A stretch of DNA of 36,404 nt, taken from assembly GCA_030454995.1 (NCBI GenBank), contig JAKDQI010000004.1, positions 1-36,404 on the forward strand, read 5' to 3'. The notes under the pieces are model-generated. The model saw only the letters and a program-made list of their open reading frames with translations. It did not search any database and was not told where the DNA came from. Both the position numbers and the translations under genes were made by a program. Shown here one piece after another: positions 1 to 9,175 of this stretch (the first letter of the stretch is position 1; every line of letters starts with the position of its first letter). This DNA is from Pseudolactococcus plantarum. Lineage in GTDB: Bacteria; Bacillota; Bacilli; Lactobacillales; Streptococcaceae.

Positions 1-65
1 ATAGTTCCATTATAACTGAAACTATCTTTTTTTTCTGATATAAAGTTTATCTTCTTGCAAAATGT

Positions 66-90
66 TTTTTGTAGCTAATATCTACAAAAA
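66..90 (-). terminator. Putative Rho-independent terminator of the ABC transporter/DUF4059 operon
   Basis: 9-bp perfect arms TTTTTGTAG / CTACAAAAA around CTAATAT, downstream of the last minus-strand CDS; AT-rich, so moderate support. Confidence 0.45.
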
Positions 91-146
91 TAGTTAACTT
101 TTAAGACTATTCACCAGTAAAAATACTCTGTACTTAAATGATATTA

Positions 147-371
147 TTAACGAGACATTAGTACAACGATAACAGATAAAACAGCAAAACTCAAAACTGG
201 TATCGTTAGGATGTCAATTAATAATACATCAAACAATTTATTCTGACGTATAAATTTAGGTTTATCATAGTTACGAGAAATAGTTCCCAACATATATAGA
301 CCACTAATGATGCCAACTATTACAGTAGAAATTAATAGTGATTTAAGATAAATTGCTAAGATGATTTGCAT
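147..371 (-). CDS. DUF4059 family small membrane protein
   Basis: 74-aa ORF with two hydrophobic segments; stop/start overlap with the upstream ABC ATPase gene; sequence resembles the streptococcal/lactococcal DUF4059 family found beside PAAT transporters. Confidence 0.75.
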   Translation of the reverse strand: MQIILAIYLKSLLISTVIVGIISGLYMLGTISRNYDKPKFIRQNKLFDVLLIDILTIPVLSFAVLSVIVVLMSR

Positions 372-1132
372 TAAAGAAAACTCCCTAGTTCCAGATTTTT
401 TGTATGTCGTGCTAAAAAGGCTTTGGTTCTCGCTTGTTTTGGCGCATAAAACAAATCTTCTGGAGTCCCTGCCTCTATGATCTTGCCTTGATCAAGAAAA
501 ATAACTTTTGTGGCAACATTATAGACAAAATCCATTTCATGACTGACGATAATCATCGTTTGTCCTGATTTAGCCGTATTAATGATTGATTCTTGAACTT
601 CACTCACCAGTTCGGGATCAAGAGCTGATGTCGGCTCATCTAGCAATAAAAGTGCAGGTTTCATAGCAAGTGCCCGCGCAATACCAACACGTTGTTTCTG
701 ACCACCTGATAAAAACTTAGGATAATAATCTACACGATCAGACAAACCAACCTTTTGTAATGCAACAGTTGCAATATCGGCTGCTGCTTTTTTATCAAGT
801 TTTTTGACTTGAATTAAACCTTCCATGACATTTTCAAGTGCTGTCCGACGCTCAAAGAGATTAAACTGTTGAAAAACCATAGCCGTTTTACGACGAAGTG
901 CTAAAATTTCTTTTTTACTAATATTAGCATAGTCTACAGTTAGATCCTCTATCTGAATGCGACCTGAATCCGGTGCCTCTAAATAATTAATAGATCTTAA
1001 AAATGTTGACTTTCCTGCACCAGATGCACCAATGAGCGCAATGACATCTCCAGGATTAACCTCAAGAGACACGTCATCTAATACAACTGACTCACCAAAC
1101 TTTTTAGACAGATTTGATAAATTGATTGTCAT
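371..1132 (-). CDS. Amino acid ABC transporter ATP-binding protein
   Basis: Walker A GASGAGKST, signature LSGGQKQRVGIARAL, Walker B LLLLDEPTSALDPE. Confidence 0.95.
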   Translation of the reverse strand: MTINLSNLSKKFGESVVLDDVSLEVNPGDVIALIGASGAGKSTFLRSINYLEAPDSGRIQIEDLTVDYANISKKEILALRRKTAMVFQQFNLFERRTALENVMEGLIQVKKLDKKAAADIATVALQKVGLSDRVDYYPKFLSGGQKQRVGIARALAMKPALLLLDEPTSALDPELVSEVQESIINTAKSGQTMIIVSHEMDFVYNVATKVIFLDQGKIIEAGTPEDLFYAPKQARTKAFLARHTKNLELGSFL

Positions 1133-2022
1133 ACACTACCTCCTGTAGACATACCATGATCAAAAGGATTACCACTTTGAAACAAGCGATTTTTAAGCTG
1201 TTGTTTAGGTTTAATCTGCAATTTTCGTTCTAATAATCTAATCAGATTTTCAAAAACAAAATTGATAGCCCAATAGACTAGTGCCACTGCAAGATAACTT
1301 TCAAAGATACGGAAATTAGAGCCACCAAAAATTTTAGCTTCTGCTGTCATTTCGATTACACCAGCTACAAAGGCAAGAGATGTCCCTTTTAATAGCCCCA
1401 TCAAAGAATTACCAAGCGGTGCAACAGCTACTGTTGCTGCTTCTGGTAGTGTCACGCGCCAAAAAACTTGATAATTTGTCATTCCTAAAGATTTTGCTGC
1501 TTCGATTTGACCTGTATCAACAGATTCTATCGCTGCACGTATCGTTTCTGAATTGTAAGCTGCTTCATTAAACGCAAACGTCAAAATAACAAATAGCATC
1601 GGCGAAATATCATTGATATTATAAGTTGTGCCATAGTTCAAGTTGGTCGCTTTTAATATTAATGGAATACCCGTATATGTCAACAATAGCTGCACATATA
1701 TAGGGGTACCACGGATGAAACTCACAAAGACCATCCTGATTTGATTTAAAATCGGGATATTATTTATCCGAATTAATGCGAGAAATAAACCTAAAATCAA
1801 GCCGATAATCATGGCAACTAATGTAATAATAAATGATGTCGGTACACGGCTAATAATGGGCTTAAAGGCTTGAACAAAAGCTTCCCAGTTAAAAATTTTG
1901 TCAAAAAACATCGACCAAAATTCAGTGAATGTGTAAGTCCCTTTTATGCCGAAACCGACAAAGGCAACCATTATAATAATGATTGCCAATATGGCTAACG
2001 CGATTTTTGTCGTTTTTTTCAT
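1129..2022 (-). CDS. Amino acid ABC transporter permease (HisM/PAAT type)
   Basis: Multi-TM protein with EAA-like motif (EAAKSLGMTNYQVFWRVTLPEA); 4-bp overlap with ATPase gene. Confidence 0.93.
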   Translation of the reverse strand: MKKTTKIALAILAIIIIMVAFVGFGIKGTYTFTEFWSMFFDKIFNWEAFVQAFKPIISRVPTSFIITLVAMIIGLILGLFLALIRINNIPILNQIRMVFVSFIRGTPIYVQLLLTYTGIPLILKATNLNYGTTYNINDISPMLFVILTFAFNEAAYNSETIRAAIESVDTGQIEAAKSLGMTNYQVFWRVTLPEAATVAVAPLGNSLMGLLKGTSLAFVAGVIEMTAEAKIFGGSNFRIFESYLAVALVYWAINFVFENLIRLLERKLQIKPKQQLKNRLFQSGNPFDHGMSTGGSV

Positions 2023-2037
2023 ATCGTATAAAACTTT

Positions 2038-2892
2038 CTAGTTTTTTGTCGCTGATGGTACAAAATCTCCACCAAAATATTTTTCTGATAGTTCTTTGAG
2101 TGTACCATTTGCTTGTAATTTTTTCAATACTTTATCGACTTTTCCTTGTAATTCTTTACCAGATTTATCTTTAGTAAATATGAAATACTCTAGACCATCA
2201 TGCTCATCTTCAGTATCTGCTTTGATGTTTTCAACCTTAAGTGATGTCAGTCCCTTATCTTTTATAATCGTGTTTAGAGAAATAGCATCGTATAAAATAA
2301 AATCAATTTTACCTGAATCCACATCTGCAAGGCGACTTGCTATCGGATAATTTCCGTCAACATAGTTTAGCTTACTTGCTTTATCTGGATTTTTATCATT
2401 ATATGCTTTTAAAGTCGTCGTGAAATTTGCAGAAGGCAAAACTTCCGTGCTTTTTCCTGCTAAGTCCTCAAAGCCATTTACCTTAACATCAGATTTTACT
2501 GCAACTGCATTATTTGATTTAGAAAGTGGTGAAGAGAAGTAATATTTTTCTGCTCGCTCTTTCTTCCAACCAATGTCATTTGCCGCAAGTTGATAACGGC
2601 CTGAATCGACACCGGCAATGACACTATCAAAATCAGTAATTTCAACGTTTAGTTTATATTCAGGTAACGCTTTAAATACCGCTCGTGCTACCTCAACATC
2701 ATAACCAGTTGCCTTACCATTTTCTGAATAGGTAAATGGCTTAGTATCTGCATCAGTTGCGACTGTGATTGTTGTCACTTTATCATTCGTTTTTTTCTCT
2801 GAGCTATTTTTATCGGACGTCCCGCAAGCTTGTAAAACACCTAGAGTCGTTAGTGCCACAACAGATAAAATTATTTTTTTATATACTTTCAT
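2038..2892 (-). CDS. Amino acid ABC transporter substrate-binding lipoprotein
   Basis: Lipobox-like LGVLQAC, SBP family 3 features (YDVEVARAVFKAL; FDSVIAGVDSGRYQ); SD AAGGAG upstream. Confidence 0.93.
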   Translation of the reverse strand: MKVYKKIILSVVALTTLGVLQACGTSDKNSSEKKTNDKVTTITVATDADTKPFTYSENGKATGYDVEVARAVFKALPEYKLNVEITDFDSVIAGVDSGRYQLAANDIGWKKERAEKYYFSSPLSKSNNAVAVKSDVKVNGFEDLAGKSTEVLPSANFTTTLKAYNDKNPDKASKLNYVDGNYPIASRLADVDSGKIDFILYDAISLNTIIKDKGLTSLKVENIKADTEDEHDGLEYFIFTKDKSGKELQGKVDKVLKKLQANGTLKELSEKYFGGDFVPSATKN

Positions 2893-2977
2893 TCTCTACA
2901 TATCTCCTTCATCAACATGTTCTTATTTTAACATGATAACCTTTTCTTCATCTTGCTAAAAACTTATCACGGTAATC

Positions 2978-3011
2978 AAAAAAATAAAACCCTTCTGGAT
3001 TTTATTTTTTT
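2978..3011 (-). terminator. Putative terminator downstream of the DUF871/MupG gene
   Basis: A-rich/T-rich inverted arms AAAAAAATAAAA / TTTTATTTTTTT with a short loop just after the CDS end; a second small hairpin ATCAAC-AA-GTTGAT is adjacent. Confidence 0.55.
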
Positions 3012-3036
3012 AAATATCAACAAGTTGATAATATCC

Positions 3037-4131
3037 TTACTCTTCAACTGATTCAAAAGTAAAGCCACTCCATGGTTTAATATAGTCAAGTAAGAAAAGT
3101 TCAGCTTCTGCAATATGACCTACGACATTAATTTGACCGTCATTTGGCATATCTTTTAAGGCAATTTGTGTTTCACCTTTATATTGACCAAAGCCTTCAT
3201 TACCTATTAAGATATCACCCCGTTTGATATCTCTTGTATCATGAGAAGGGAAATCCTTATCTTTATGCCAGACACGTGTCATAGTCGAGCGTAGGATATA
3301 CTCACTTCTATCGCCACGATAGCTATGTTCACTTTCAAACAGGACAATCCTTTCATTATCTGTAATAGCGTTCCCAGGTACAATCTTAATCGCTGGTTCA
3401 GCTGCAAAGAAGGCCTTACTCATCGCTTTTAATTCAGCTTCACTAGCATATGCATTACCAATGGTAATATCATTAATCCCACCTAATAACTTCATATGTT
3501 TTACTTGTGTTTCAATAGATAAGTCGCGATGTAATTCTAAACTTGCCAATCCATTACTATAGGGCCATGGGCCAAATGTTGCATCATGTGAATTCACAAA
3601 AGCCATTGTATTCAAATTATAACGATTAAATTTTTTTGTACAGTAAATAAAATGATCTAAAGCTAAACCAGAATAGCGCATTGGATAAAAATTATGGCTG
3701 CCCAACAAGTTATCTGGATTTGGAGAATAACTCATGATGTTATCTACATAATCAGTGCCTTGACTCATATTAATTTCAACCTTAATCCCATAAGGATTTC
3801 GCGTCATTTTAGCCTCTTCAGCACCAGTAAACCCAAGATCTAAACGTACGCCTGCTGCACCCATATCATTAAAGAATGATAAATCATCATAAGATACACC
3901 TAGTTGCTCAAACAGACCTGGGTTAATATCTACCATAACCTCCATGCCTAGTGAATTAGCATAATCGACTGGTTTTTTAAATCCAGCAAGCACCTCGTCT
4001 TTATCGCCATTAATTTCAAGTAGACTTGTAAACACACGTTTGAAGCCATACTGATGTGCTAAATCAAGATATGCCTTATCTTGTGCAAACGTACTACGTT
4101 CTGGATATATAGAAATACCAAGTTTTCCCAT
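3037..4131 (-). CDS. mupG: MupG/DUF871 family TIM-barrel protein (6-phospho-N-acetylmuramidase-like)
   Basis: N-terminus MGKLGISIYPERSTF and SHNFYPMRYSGLALDHF segment characteristic of DUF871; 364 aa; SD GGGAG upstream. Confidence 0.8.
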   Translation of the reverse strand: MGKLGISIYPERSTFAQDKAYLDLAHQYGFKRVFTSLLEINGDKDEVLAGFKKPVDYANSLGMEVMVDINPGLFEQLGVSYDDLSFFNDMGAAGVRLDLGFTGAEEAKMTRNPYGIKVEINMSQGTDYVDNIMSYSPNPDNLLGSHNFYPMRYSGLALDHFIYCTKKFNRYNLNTMAFVNSHDATFGPWPYSNGLASLELHRDLSIETQVKHMKLLGGINDITIGNAYASEAELKAMSKAFFAAEPAIKIVPGNAITDNERIVLFESEHSYRGDRSEYILRSTMTRVWHKDKDFPSHDTRDIKRGDILIGNEGFGQYKGETQIALKDMPNDGQINVVGHIAEAELFLLDYIKPWSGFTFESVEE

Positions 4132-4246
4132 GTGATAACTCCCATCTGGCGTAAATCGCCACTTTAGCTTATGATTAATTAGTATCTAGCAATTACTTTT
4201 AACTCAAATTTCATATCAGTTTAACAAAATGTAATCGCTTTATTTT

Positions 4247-4275
4247 ATTATAACAAAAAAATTGGTATATGCCAA
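4247..4275 (-). promoter_or_regulatory. Putative promoter of the mupG-like gene
   Basis: Minus strand -35 TTGGCA (4275-4270), 17-nt spacer, extended -10 TGTTATAAT (-10 hexamer 4252-4247). Confidence 0.6.
4262..4275. promoter_or_regulatory. Candidate operator palindrome TTGGTATATGCCAA
   Basis: 14-bp near-perfect inverted repeat covering the predicted -35 of the mupG-like promoter. Confidence 0.45.
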
Positions 4276-4376
4276 TTCAAAAATTAGTAACATTTGTACT
4301 TTGTTATAAATACTAATAACCTAGACAAAGTCCAACATAATATGCGTATAATTACTTAAAACTAAGCAAAAAAAAA

Positions 4377-4393
4377 TGGCTAAAGATTAGCCA
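4377..4393 (-). terminator. Terminator of DUF4190 gene
   Basis: TGGCTAA-AGA-TTAGCCA stem followed on the minus strand by a long T run. Confidence 0.7.
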
Positions 4394-4629
4394 AAATATC
4401 TGAATAGGAAGAACCCAGCAATAATAAAGACAACCATCCATAAAATGGCTATAATCGTCCCGATTTTAGCCAATTGTTTGCCTTTTAAATCATGGGCATC
4501 AATATGCTCAAAAGCTGTCAAACTAAAAATCAGTCCTGGAAGGGCTGTGATTGGAATGATTGCTAAAACAAGACCTAAAACGGCGGCCTTACTTGTAGCT
4601 TGGTCTTGACTTGATTTTGTTTTTCTCAT
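4387..4629 (-). CDS. DUF4190-like small membrane protein
   Basis: 80 aa with two TM segments and AAVLGLVLAIIPI...GLIFSLTAFEHI pattern typical of DUF4190. Confidence 0.7.
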   Translation of the reverse strand: MRKTKSSQDQATSKAAVLGLVLAIIPITALPGLIFSLTAFEHIDAHDLKGKQLAKIGTIIAILWMVVFIIAGFFLFRYFG

Positions 4630-4637
4630 ATACTGTC

Positions 4638-4666
4638 ATTTTATCAAAAATAGAGAGAAATGACAA
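4638..4666 (-). promoter_or_regulatory. Promoter of DUF4190 gene, abutting the start codon
   Basis: Minus strand TTGTCA (4666-4661), 17-nt spacer, TGATAAAAT (-10 hexamer 4643-4638); 8 nt from -10 to ATG at 4629. Confidence 0.6.
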
Positions 4667-4783
4667 GATTTCAACGAGGTTTTATACCTGTCTCCTGAAT
4701 TATGCCTGCATATTTTAACTATAATCAGCTAATATTAGCTTATTGTGCGCAGACCATTCTATAAAAAATGGTACAATATGCTT

Positions 4784-7348
4784 ATGATAACCTTTGTTAA
4801 ACAAAATAAAGTTGCACTTATTATCAGTTTTTTTCTCCCTTTGATCATCATGGCCCTTAACTTCAGTTTTTTAAATATTACTTGGGGAGGCACAAAAACA
4901 GTTTTAGCTGGTGATGCTTATCATCAGTATGTCAACTTTCATACTTTATTTTCAACTATAATGCACACTGGTTCAGGATTTTTTTATACCTTTACAAGTG
5001 GTCTTGGTCTTAATTTTCTAAGCTTTTCTTCCTATTATTTAGGTAGTTTTTTGATGCCTTTAACTTACTTTTTTAATGCAGCAACAATGCCTGATGGGCT
5101 TTATTTATTAACCTTATTAAAATTTGGCTGCATTGGTTTGTCTGCTTTTATATCATTTAAACTCATGTATCACTCCCTCTCGAAGTGGTTGATTATCAGC
5201 CTAGCCACAACTTATACGCTGATGAGTTTTATCGTCAATCAATCCGAAATCATCATGTGGCTTGATGTTTTTATCTGGCTGCCTTTAATTATATGTGGCT
5301 TACATCGTATGATGGAGCAACGCAAGTGTCGCTTATATTTTATTTCATTAACAATACTTTTCACTCAAAATTATTATTTTGGTTTTATGATGGCACTCTT
5401 TTTACTCGGCTACTTTTTTGTTCGTTTAACTTATGATGGCTGGTCATTACAAAAAATAGTCGATTTTTCCATCACTTCTTTATTATCAGGATTAGCGAGT
5501 ATGCTCATGGTATTACCTATGTATTTAGATTTACGAGCTAATGGTGAATCATTTACAAAAGTAACCTCTCTTTTTACTGAAAAATCATGGTATTTTGATT
5601 TATTTGCAAAAAATTTCATTGCCAGTTATGATACAACACAGTATGGTGCTGTACCTACGATCTATATTGGACTTTTCACCTTAATCCTAGCCTGTCTTTT
5701 CTTTGCAACGACATCTATCAAACTACGAACTAAACTTGCTTTCCTGACCTTATTTGGGTTTATCATTGCATCATTTTACCTAAGGGCATTAGACCTTTTT
5801 TGGCAAGGGATGCATACGCCAAATATGTTTTTACATCGCTATAGTTTCGTGTTCAGTTTGTTAATCATCATCATGGCAGCTGAAACTCTAATACGGCTTA
5901 GAGAAATTCGCATTCGCTGGATTATAAGTATAGCCATACTTTTGATCATAGGGTTCACATCCACAGTACTGAGTAACCATTATCATTATGTTAAATTTAT
6001 AAATATCTCACTCACGCTATTATTTGGCATTGCCTATTTAACGTTACTCATTAGCTATCAAAAAAAATGGCTACTTCCGAATTATTTCTCTATTTTTATC
6101 ACCATTTTTGTCTTTTCTGAACTCGGTATCAATACCTATTATCAATTAAATGGTATCGCTGATGAGTGGCATTATGCATCACGTGCAAGCTATGATGAAA
6201 ATACGTCAAAAATACAACCTATTGCCAAAGCTGTCGCATCTGATACTGACTTTTATCGACTAGATCAGACAACCCCTGATACCGCCAATGATGGTATGAA
6301 GTATAATTTCAAATCTCTAAGTCAATTTTCTTCAGTTCGTAATCGTAAGTCTGCTTCAACACTTAATCTATTAGGTTTTAAATCAACTGGAACCAACCTT
6401 AATTTACGTTATCCGCTCAATACCATCTTAATGGATTCAATTTTTAACATTCGCTACAATATCAATGATTCTGAAGCTAATAAATTTGGCTTCAATTCAT
6501 TAAATAAAGACTTCCCAAAATTGACTTCAAATACTTACGCGCTACCACCAGCTATATTTGTCAAAAATGGCTATACTGATGTCAAACTCACACCAGATCA
6601 TATCATTGCCAACCAAACACAATTTGTTAACCAACTTTCTGGACAACATGCCACATTCTACTCTCAATTCTATGTAGATCATGAAACAACTAACGCAACC
6701 ATTACTGGCAGTCAAAATCGCGTCACGCTCACTAAAAAAGGCAATGATGCTATTGATATTCATTATACAGTGACTGCCCCAGCTGGAAAACAAAGCTACC
6801 TTAAATTTGCTCATGCTACCTATCAAAATCAAGATGCTGAATATGTTAAGCTAACACTTAATGATCGTATCAGCTATATCAATACAAATGATACTGGCTC
6901 ACTGATTAACTTGGGTTATTTCACCCAACCAACTGTTTTAGATATCAAACTCAGCTTTCCAAACAATAACTATGTTAATTTTGATACTACAGAATTTTGG
7001 GGCTTAGATACAGATACTTACACTTCAACTATCCATACGCTCAAAGAAAATAAAGTGACAGCAAAAGCCATTAAAAATGGCTTACAAGCAACAGTATCTG
7101 CAAAAAGTAAAGGGGATTTATTTTTCACCATCCCTTATGATAAAGGCTGGTCTGCTAAAGTAGATGGTCAAGCAGTTAAAATAAAGCAGGCACAAACAGG
7201 TTTTATGACTGTTCCAGTTTCCAAAGGCCCGCATACGATTATCTTACATTTTGTACCGCAAGGTCTTAAGATAGGGATCATCTGTTTTATAACTGCTATC
7301 TTCCTTTTCTTCAGCTATGATCGTTTTCTAAAAAAGAATTCGTGCTAG
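4784..7348 (+). CDS. YfhO family membrane protein (putative glycosyltransferase-like)
   Basis: Large protein with many N-terminal TM helices and a C-terminal extracytoplasmic domain ending FFTIPYDKGWSAKVDGQAVKIKQAQTGFMTVPVSKGPHTIILHF, a YfhO hallmark. ORF track starts at GTG 4745; ATG 4778/4784 preferred. Confidence 0.85.
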   Translation: MITFVKQNKVALIISFFLPLIIMALNFSFLNITWGGTKTVLAGDAYHQYVNFHTLFSTIMHTGSGFFYTFTSGLGLNFLSFSSYYLGSFLMPLTYFFNAATMPDGLYLLTLLKFGCIGLSAFISFKLMYHSLSKWLIISLATTYTLMSFIVNQSEIIMWLDVFIWLPLIICGLHRMMEQRKCRLYFISLTILFTQNYYFGFMMALFLLGYFFVRLTYDGWSLQKIVDFSITSLLSGLASMLMVLPMYLDLRANGESFTKVTSLFTEKSWYFDLFAKNFIASYDTTQYGAVPTIYIGLFTLILACLFFATTSIKLRTKLAFLTLFGFIIASFYLRALDLFWQGMHTPNMFLHRYSFVFSLLIIIMAAETLIRLREIRIRWIISIAILLIIGFTSTVLSNHYHYVKFINISLTLLFGIAYLTLLISYQKKWLLPNYFSIFITIFVFSELGINTYYQLNGIADEWHYASRASYDENTSKIQPIAKAVASDTDFYRLDQTTPDTANDGMKYNFKSLSQFSSVRNRKSASTLNLLGFKSTGTNLNLRYPLNTILMDSIFNIRYNINDSEANKFGFNSLNKDFPKLTSNTYALPPAIFVKNGYTDVKLTPDHIIANQTQFVNQLSGQHATFYSQFYVDHETTNATITGSQNRVTLTKKGNDAIDIHYTVTAPAGKQSYLKFAHATYQNQDAEYVKLTLNDRISYINTNDTGSLINLGYFTQPTVLDIKLSFPNNNYVNFDTTEFWGLDTDTYTSTIHTLKENKVTAKAIKNGLQATVSAKSKGDLFFTIPYDKGWSAKVDGQAVKIKQAQTGFMTVPVSKGPHTIILHFVPQGLKIGIICFITAIFLFFSYDRFLKKNSC

Positions 7349-7370
7349 AAACTAGCAGGAATTCTTTTTT
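7333..7370. terminator. Bidirectional terminator between yfhO-like and TVP38-like genes
   Basis: AAAGAATTC..GTGCTAG-AAA-CTAGCA..GGAATTCTTTTTT between convergent genes. Confidence 0.8.
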
Positions 7371-7977
7371 ATGTTAAGAAGTGGGTCAATGCACTACCAC
7401 CATGAATTAAGAGGTAAGAGTACAAAAATATCGGTAGTGGTTTACCCACAAATATGGTAAATAGAAAGAATTTCCAGGACATTTTTGTTTGACTAGAAAC
7501 CAAAACTAAAGCATCATCTGGGGCAATTGGCAATAAAATAATACCAAAAAATATCCAATCGAATTTTTTTTGTCCCTTGTTTACCCAAGATATGTATTTA
7601 TTATAATTTTTTTCCTTGATGAATGTTTTAACCAGTGCGCCACCATAAACACGACCTAGGTGAAATAAAATAATCGACCCAATCACAATACCTACATAAT
7701 TGTAAATAAACCCTTTATAAGGTCCAAAAATCATCACACCTGCTGCAGTTGTAATGCCTCCAGGGATAATTGGTACGACAACCTGTATAATTTGTAAACC
7801 AATAAAAATAAATGGACCGAGTAAATTATGGGCTAGTACTAACTCAGAAAGTGCTTTAGGATCTTGCAAGATACCGATTCGATAAAGAAAATATCCCCCT
7901 ACCACACAGGCAATCATCCCAGCAATCGATATAATATTAAAAATAATTTGGATGATTTTTAAAACCTTGTCATTCAT
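7369..7977 (-). CDS. TVP38/TMEM64 (DedA-like) family membrane protein
   Basis: SNARE-associated/VTT features (GGITTAAGVMIFGPYKGFIYNYVGIVIGSIILFHLGRVYG). ORF track extends to 8046; ATG at 7977 (MNDKVLK) has a plausible AGGA SD. Confidence 0.82.
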   Translation of the reverse strand: MNDKVLKIIQIIFNIISIAGMIACVVGGYFLYRIGILQDPKALSELVLAHNLLGPFIFIGLQIIQVVVPIIPGGITTAAGVMIFGPYKGFIYNYVGIVIGSIILFHLGRVYGGALVKTFIKEKNYNKYISWVNKGQKKFDWIFFGIILLPIAPDDALVLVSSQTKMSWKFFLFTIFVGKPLPIFLYSYLLIHGGSALTHFLT

Positions 7978-8104
7978 ATACTCATATCCTATTTCACTAC
8001 CTTTATTCCACACTAAAGACGATTTGACTTTCGATTTGTCAATCAAGCATGAGGGGTTGCCTATTATAATGACAAGTCAACCTCCTTAGTTAGTCAATCA
8101 TCCA

Positions 8105-8500
8105 TCAATGTTTATGCAATCCCTTTACTTCTTTTAAATAACTCAATTGTTCTTTAGTCCACTCACCCAATTGTTCTCTAAATGGTCGAAAGCCAATCTT
8201 GTTTGTGGGATTATTAAAATGAAATCTTCGTTGCATATGATGTGTTTTAGGATGCGCTTCTAATGTTCTAAAGCTTAAAGACACTTTACCATTGTATTCA
8301 TCTATGTCGATGACTTGTGCATCACAAACCTGACCAACCTCAACAAGTGCATGAATATCGGATACGTAGCTAGATTTAATCTCAGAGATATGAATCAGAC
8401 CTCTGTGTTCACCAAACTTCACAAAAGCACCGTACTTTTGTAAACCAGTCACTTCAACGGCTAGAATATCACCAATTTTAACTGTTTGATTATGCTTCAT
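8105..8500 (-). CDS. S1 RNA-binding domain protein (CvfD/GSP13/PnpB-like)
   Basis: N-terminal S1 domain ([32 protein letters not shown]); overlaps upstream cyclophilin gene by 11 bp. Confidence 0.85.
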   Translation of the reverse strand: MKHNQTVKIGDILAVEVTGLQKYGAFVKFGEHRGLIHISEIKSSYVSDIHALVEVGQVCDAQVIDIDEYNGKVSLSFRTLEAHPKTHHMQRRFHFNNPTNKIGFRPFREQLGEWTKEQLSYLKEVKGLHKH

Positions 8501-9095
8501 CTTTTTTCACTAATTCAATGCTAAGAATTTCAATATCATCTTGGGGTTTATCTTGAGCACCTGTTGGTGCTTTAGCAATACGATCGAGTGTTTCAAAACT
8601 TTCATCATCAAGTAATTGACCAAAGACAGTATGACGTCCATCAAGATGCGGTGTCCCACCTGCAGTATAAATTTCAGCAATTTCCTCAGGCCACCCACCT
8701 TTTACAAGCGCAGATTTATCATAAGGTAGGTTTTCATTTTGTACGATGAAAAATTGGCTACCATTCGTATTTGGTCCAGCGTTTGCCATCGATAGCGCAC
8801 CTCTGATATTAAATGCTTTATCAGAAAATTCATCTTCAAACTTTTCACCATAGATAGAAGCACCACCCATACCTGTACCTGTTGGGTCCCCACCTTGGAT
8901 CATGAAATCACGGATGATACGGTGAAAAATAACACCGTTATAATAGCCAGTTTCAGCTAATTCGATAAAGTTAGCAACTGTCTTTGGTGCTATGTCATCA
9001 AATAATTTAACTTTAAGATCTCCTAAATTTGTGTGAATCGTTGCAATCGTACCGTTATAGTTTGCGATATCTGCTTGTGGATATGTAATTGTCAT
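8490..9095 (-). CDS. Cyclophilin-type peptidyl-prolyl cis-trans isomerase
   Basis: [48 protein letters not shown] motifs; SD AAGGAAG. Confidence 0.93.
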   Translation of the reverse strand: MTITYPQADIANYNGTIATIHTNLGDLKVKLFDDIAPKTVANFIELAETGYYNGVIFHRIIRDFMIQGGDPTGTGMGGASIYGEKFEDEFSDKAFNIRGALSMANAGPNTNGSQFFIVQNENLPYDKSALVKGGWPEEIAEIYTAGGTPHLDGRHTVFGQLLDDESFETLDRIAKAPTGAQDKPQDDIEILSIELVKKDEA

Positions 9096-9126
9096 TTTTT
9101 TCTTCCTTTATAATTATATTTGTTCA

Positions 9127-9138
9127 CACACATGTGTG
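9127..9138. promoter_or_regulatory. Perfect 12-bp palindrome CACACATGTGTG upstream of the cyclophilin gene
   Basis: Located within the predicted promoter (minus-strand TATAAT at 9118-9113). Confidence 0.35.
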
Positions 9139-9175
9139 CATGATTACGACTATGCTAACCTGATATTTTCGTATG

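Noticed and set aside
6542-6832. Antisense ORF of 96 aa within the yfhO-like gene
   Set aside because: Overlaps the conserved C-terminal region; no promoter/SD seen.
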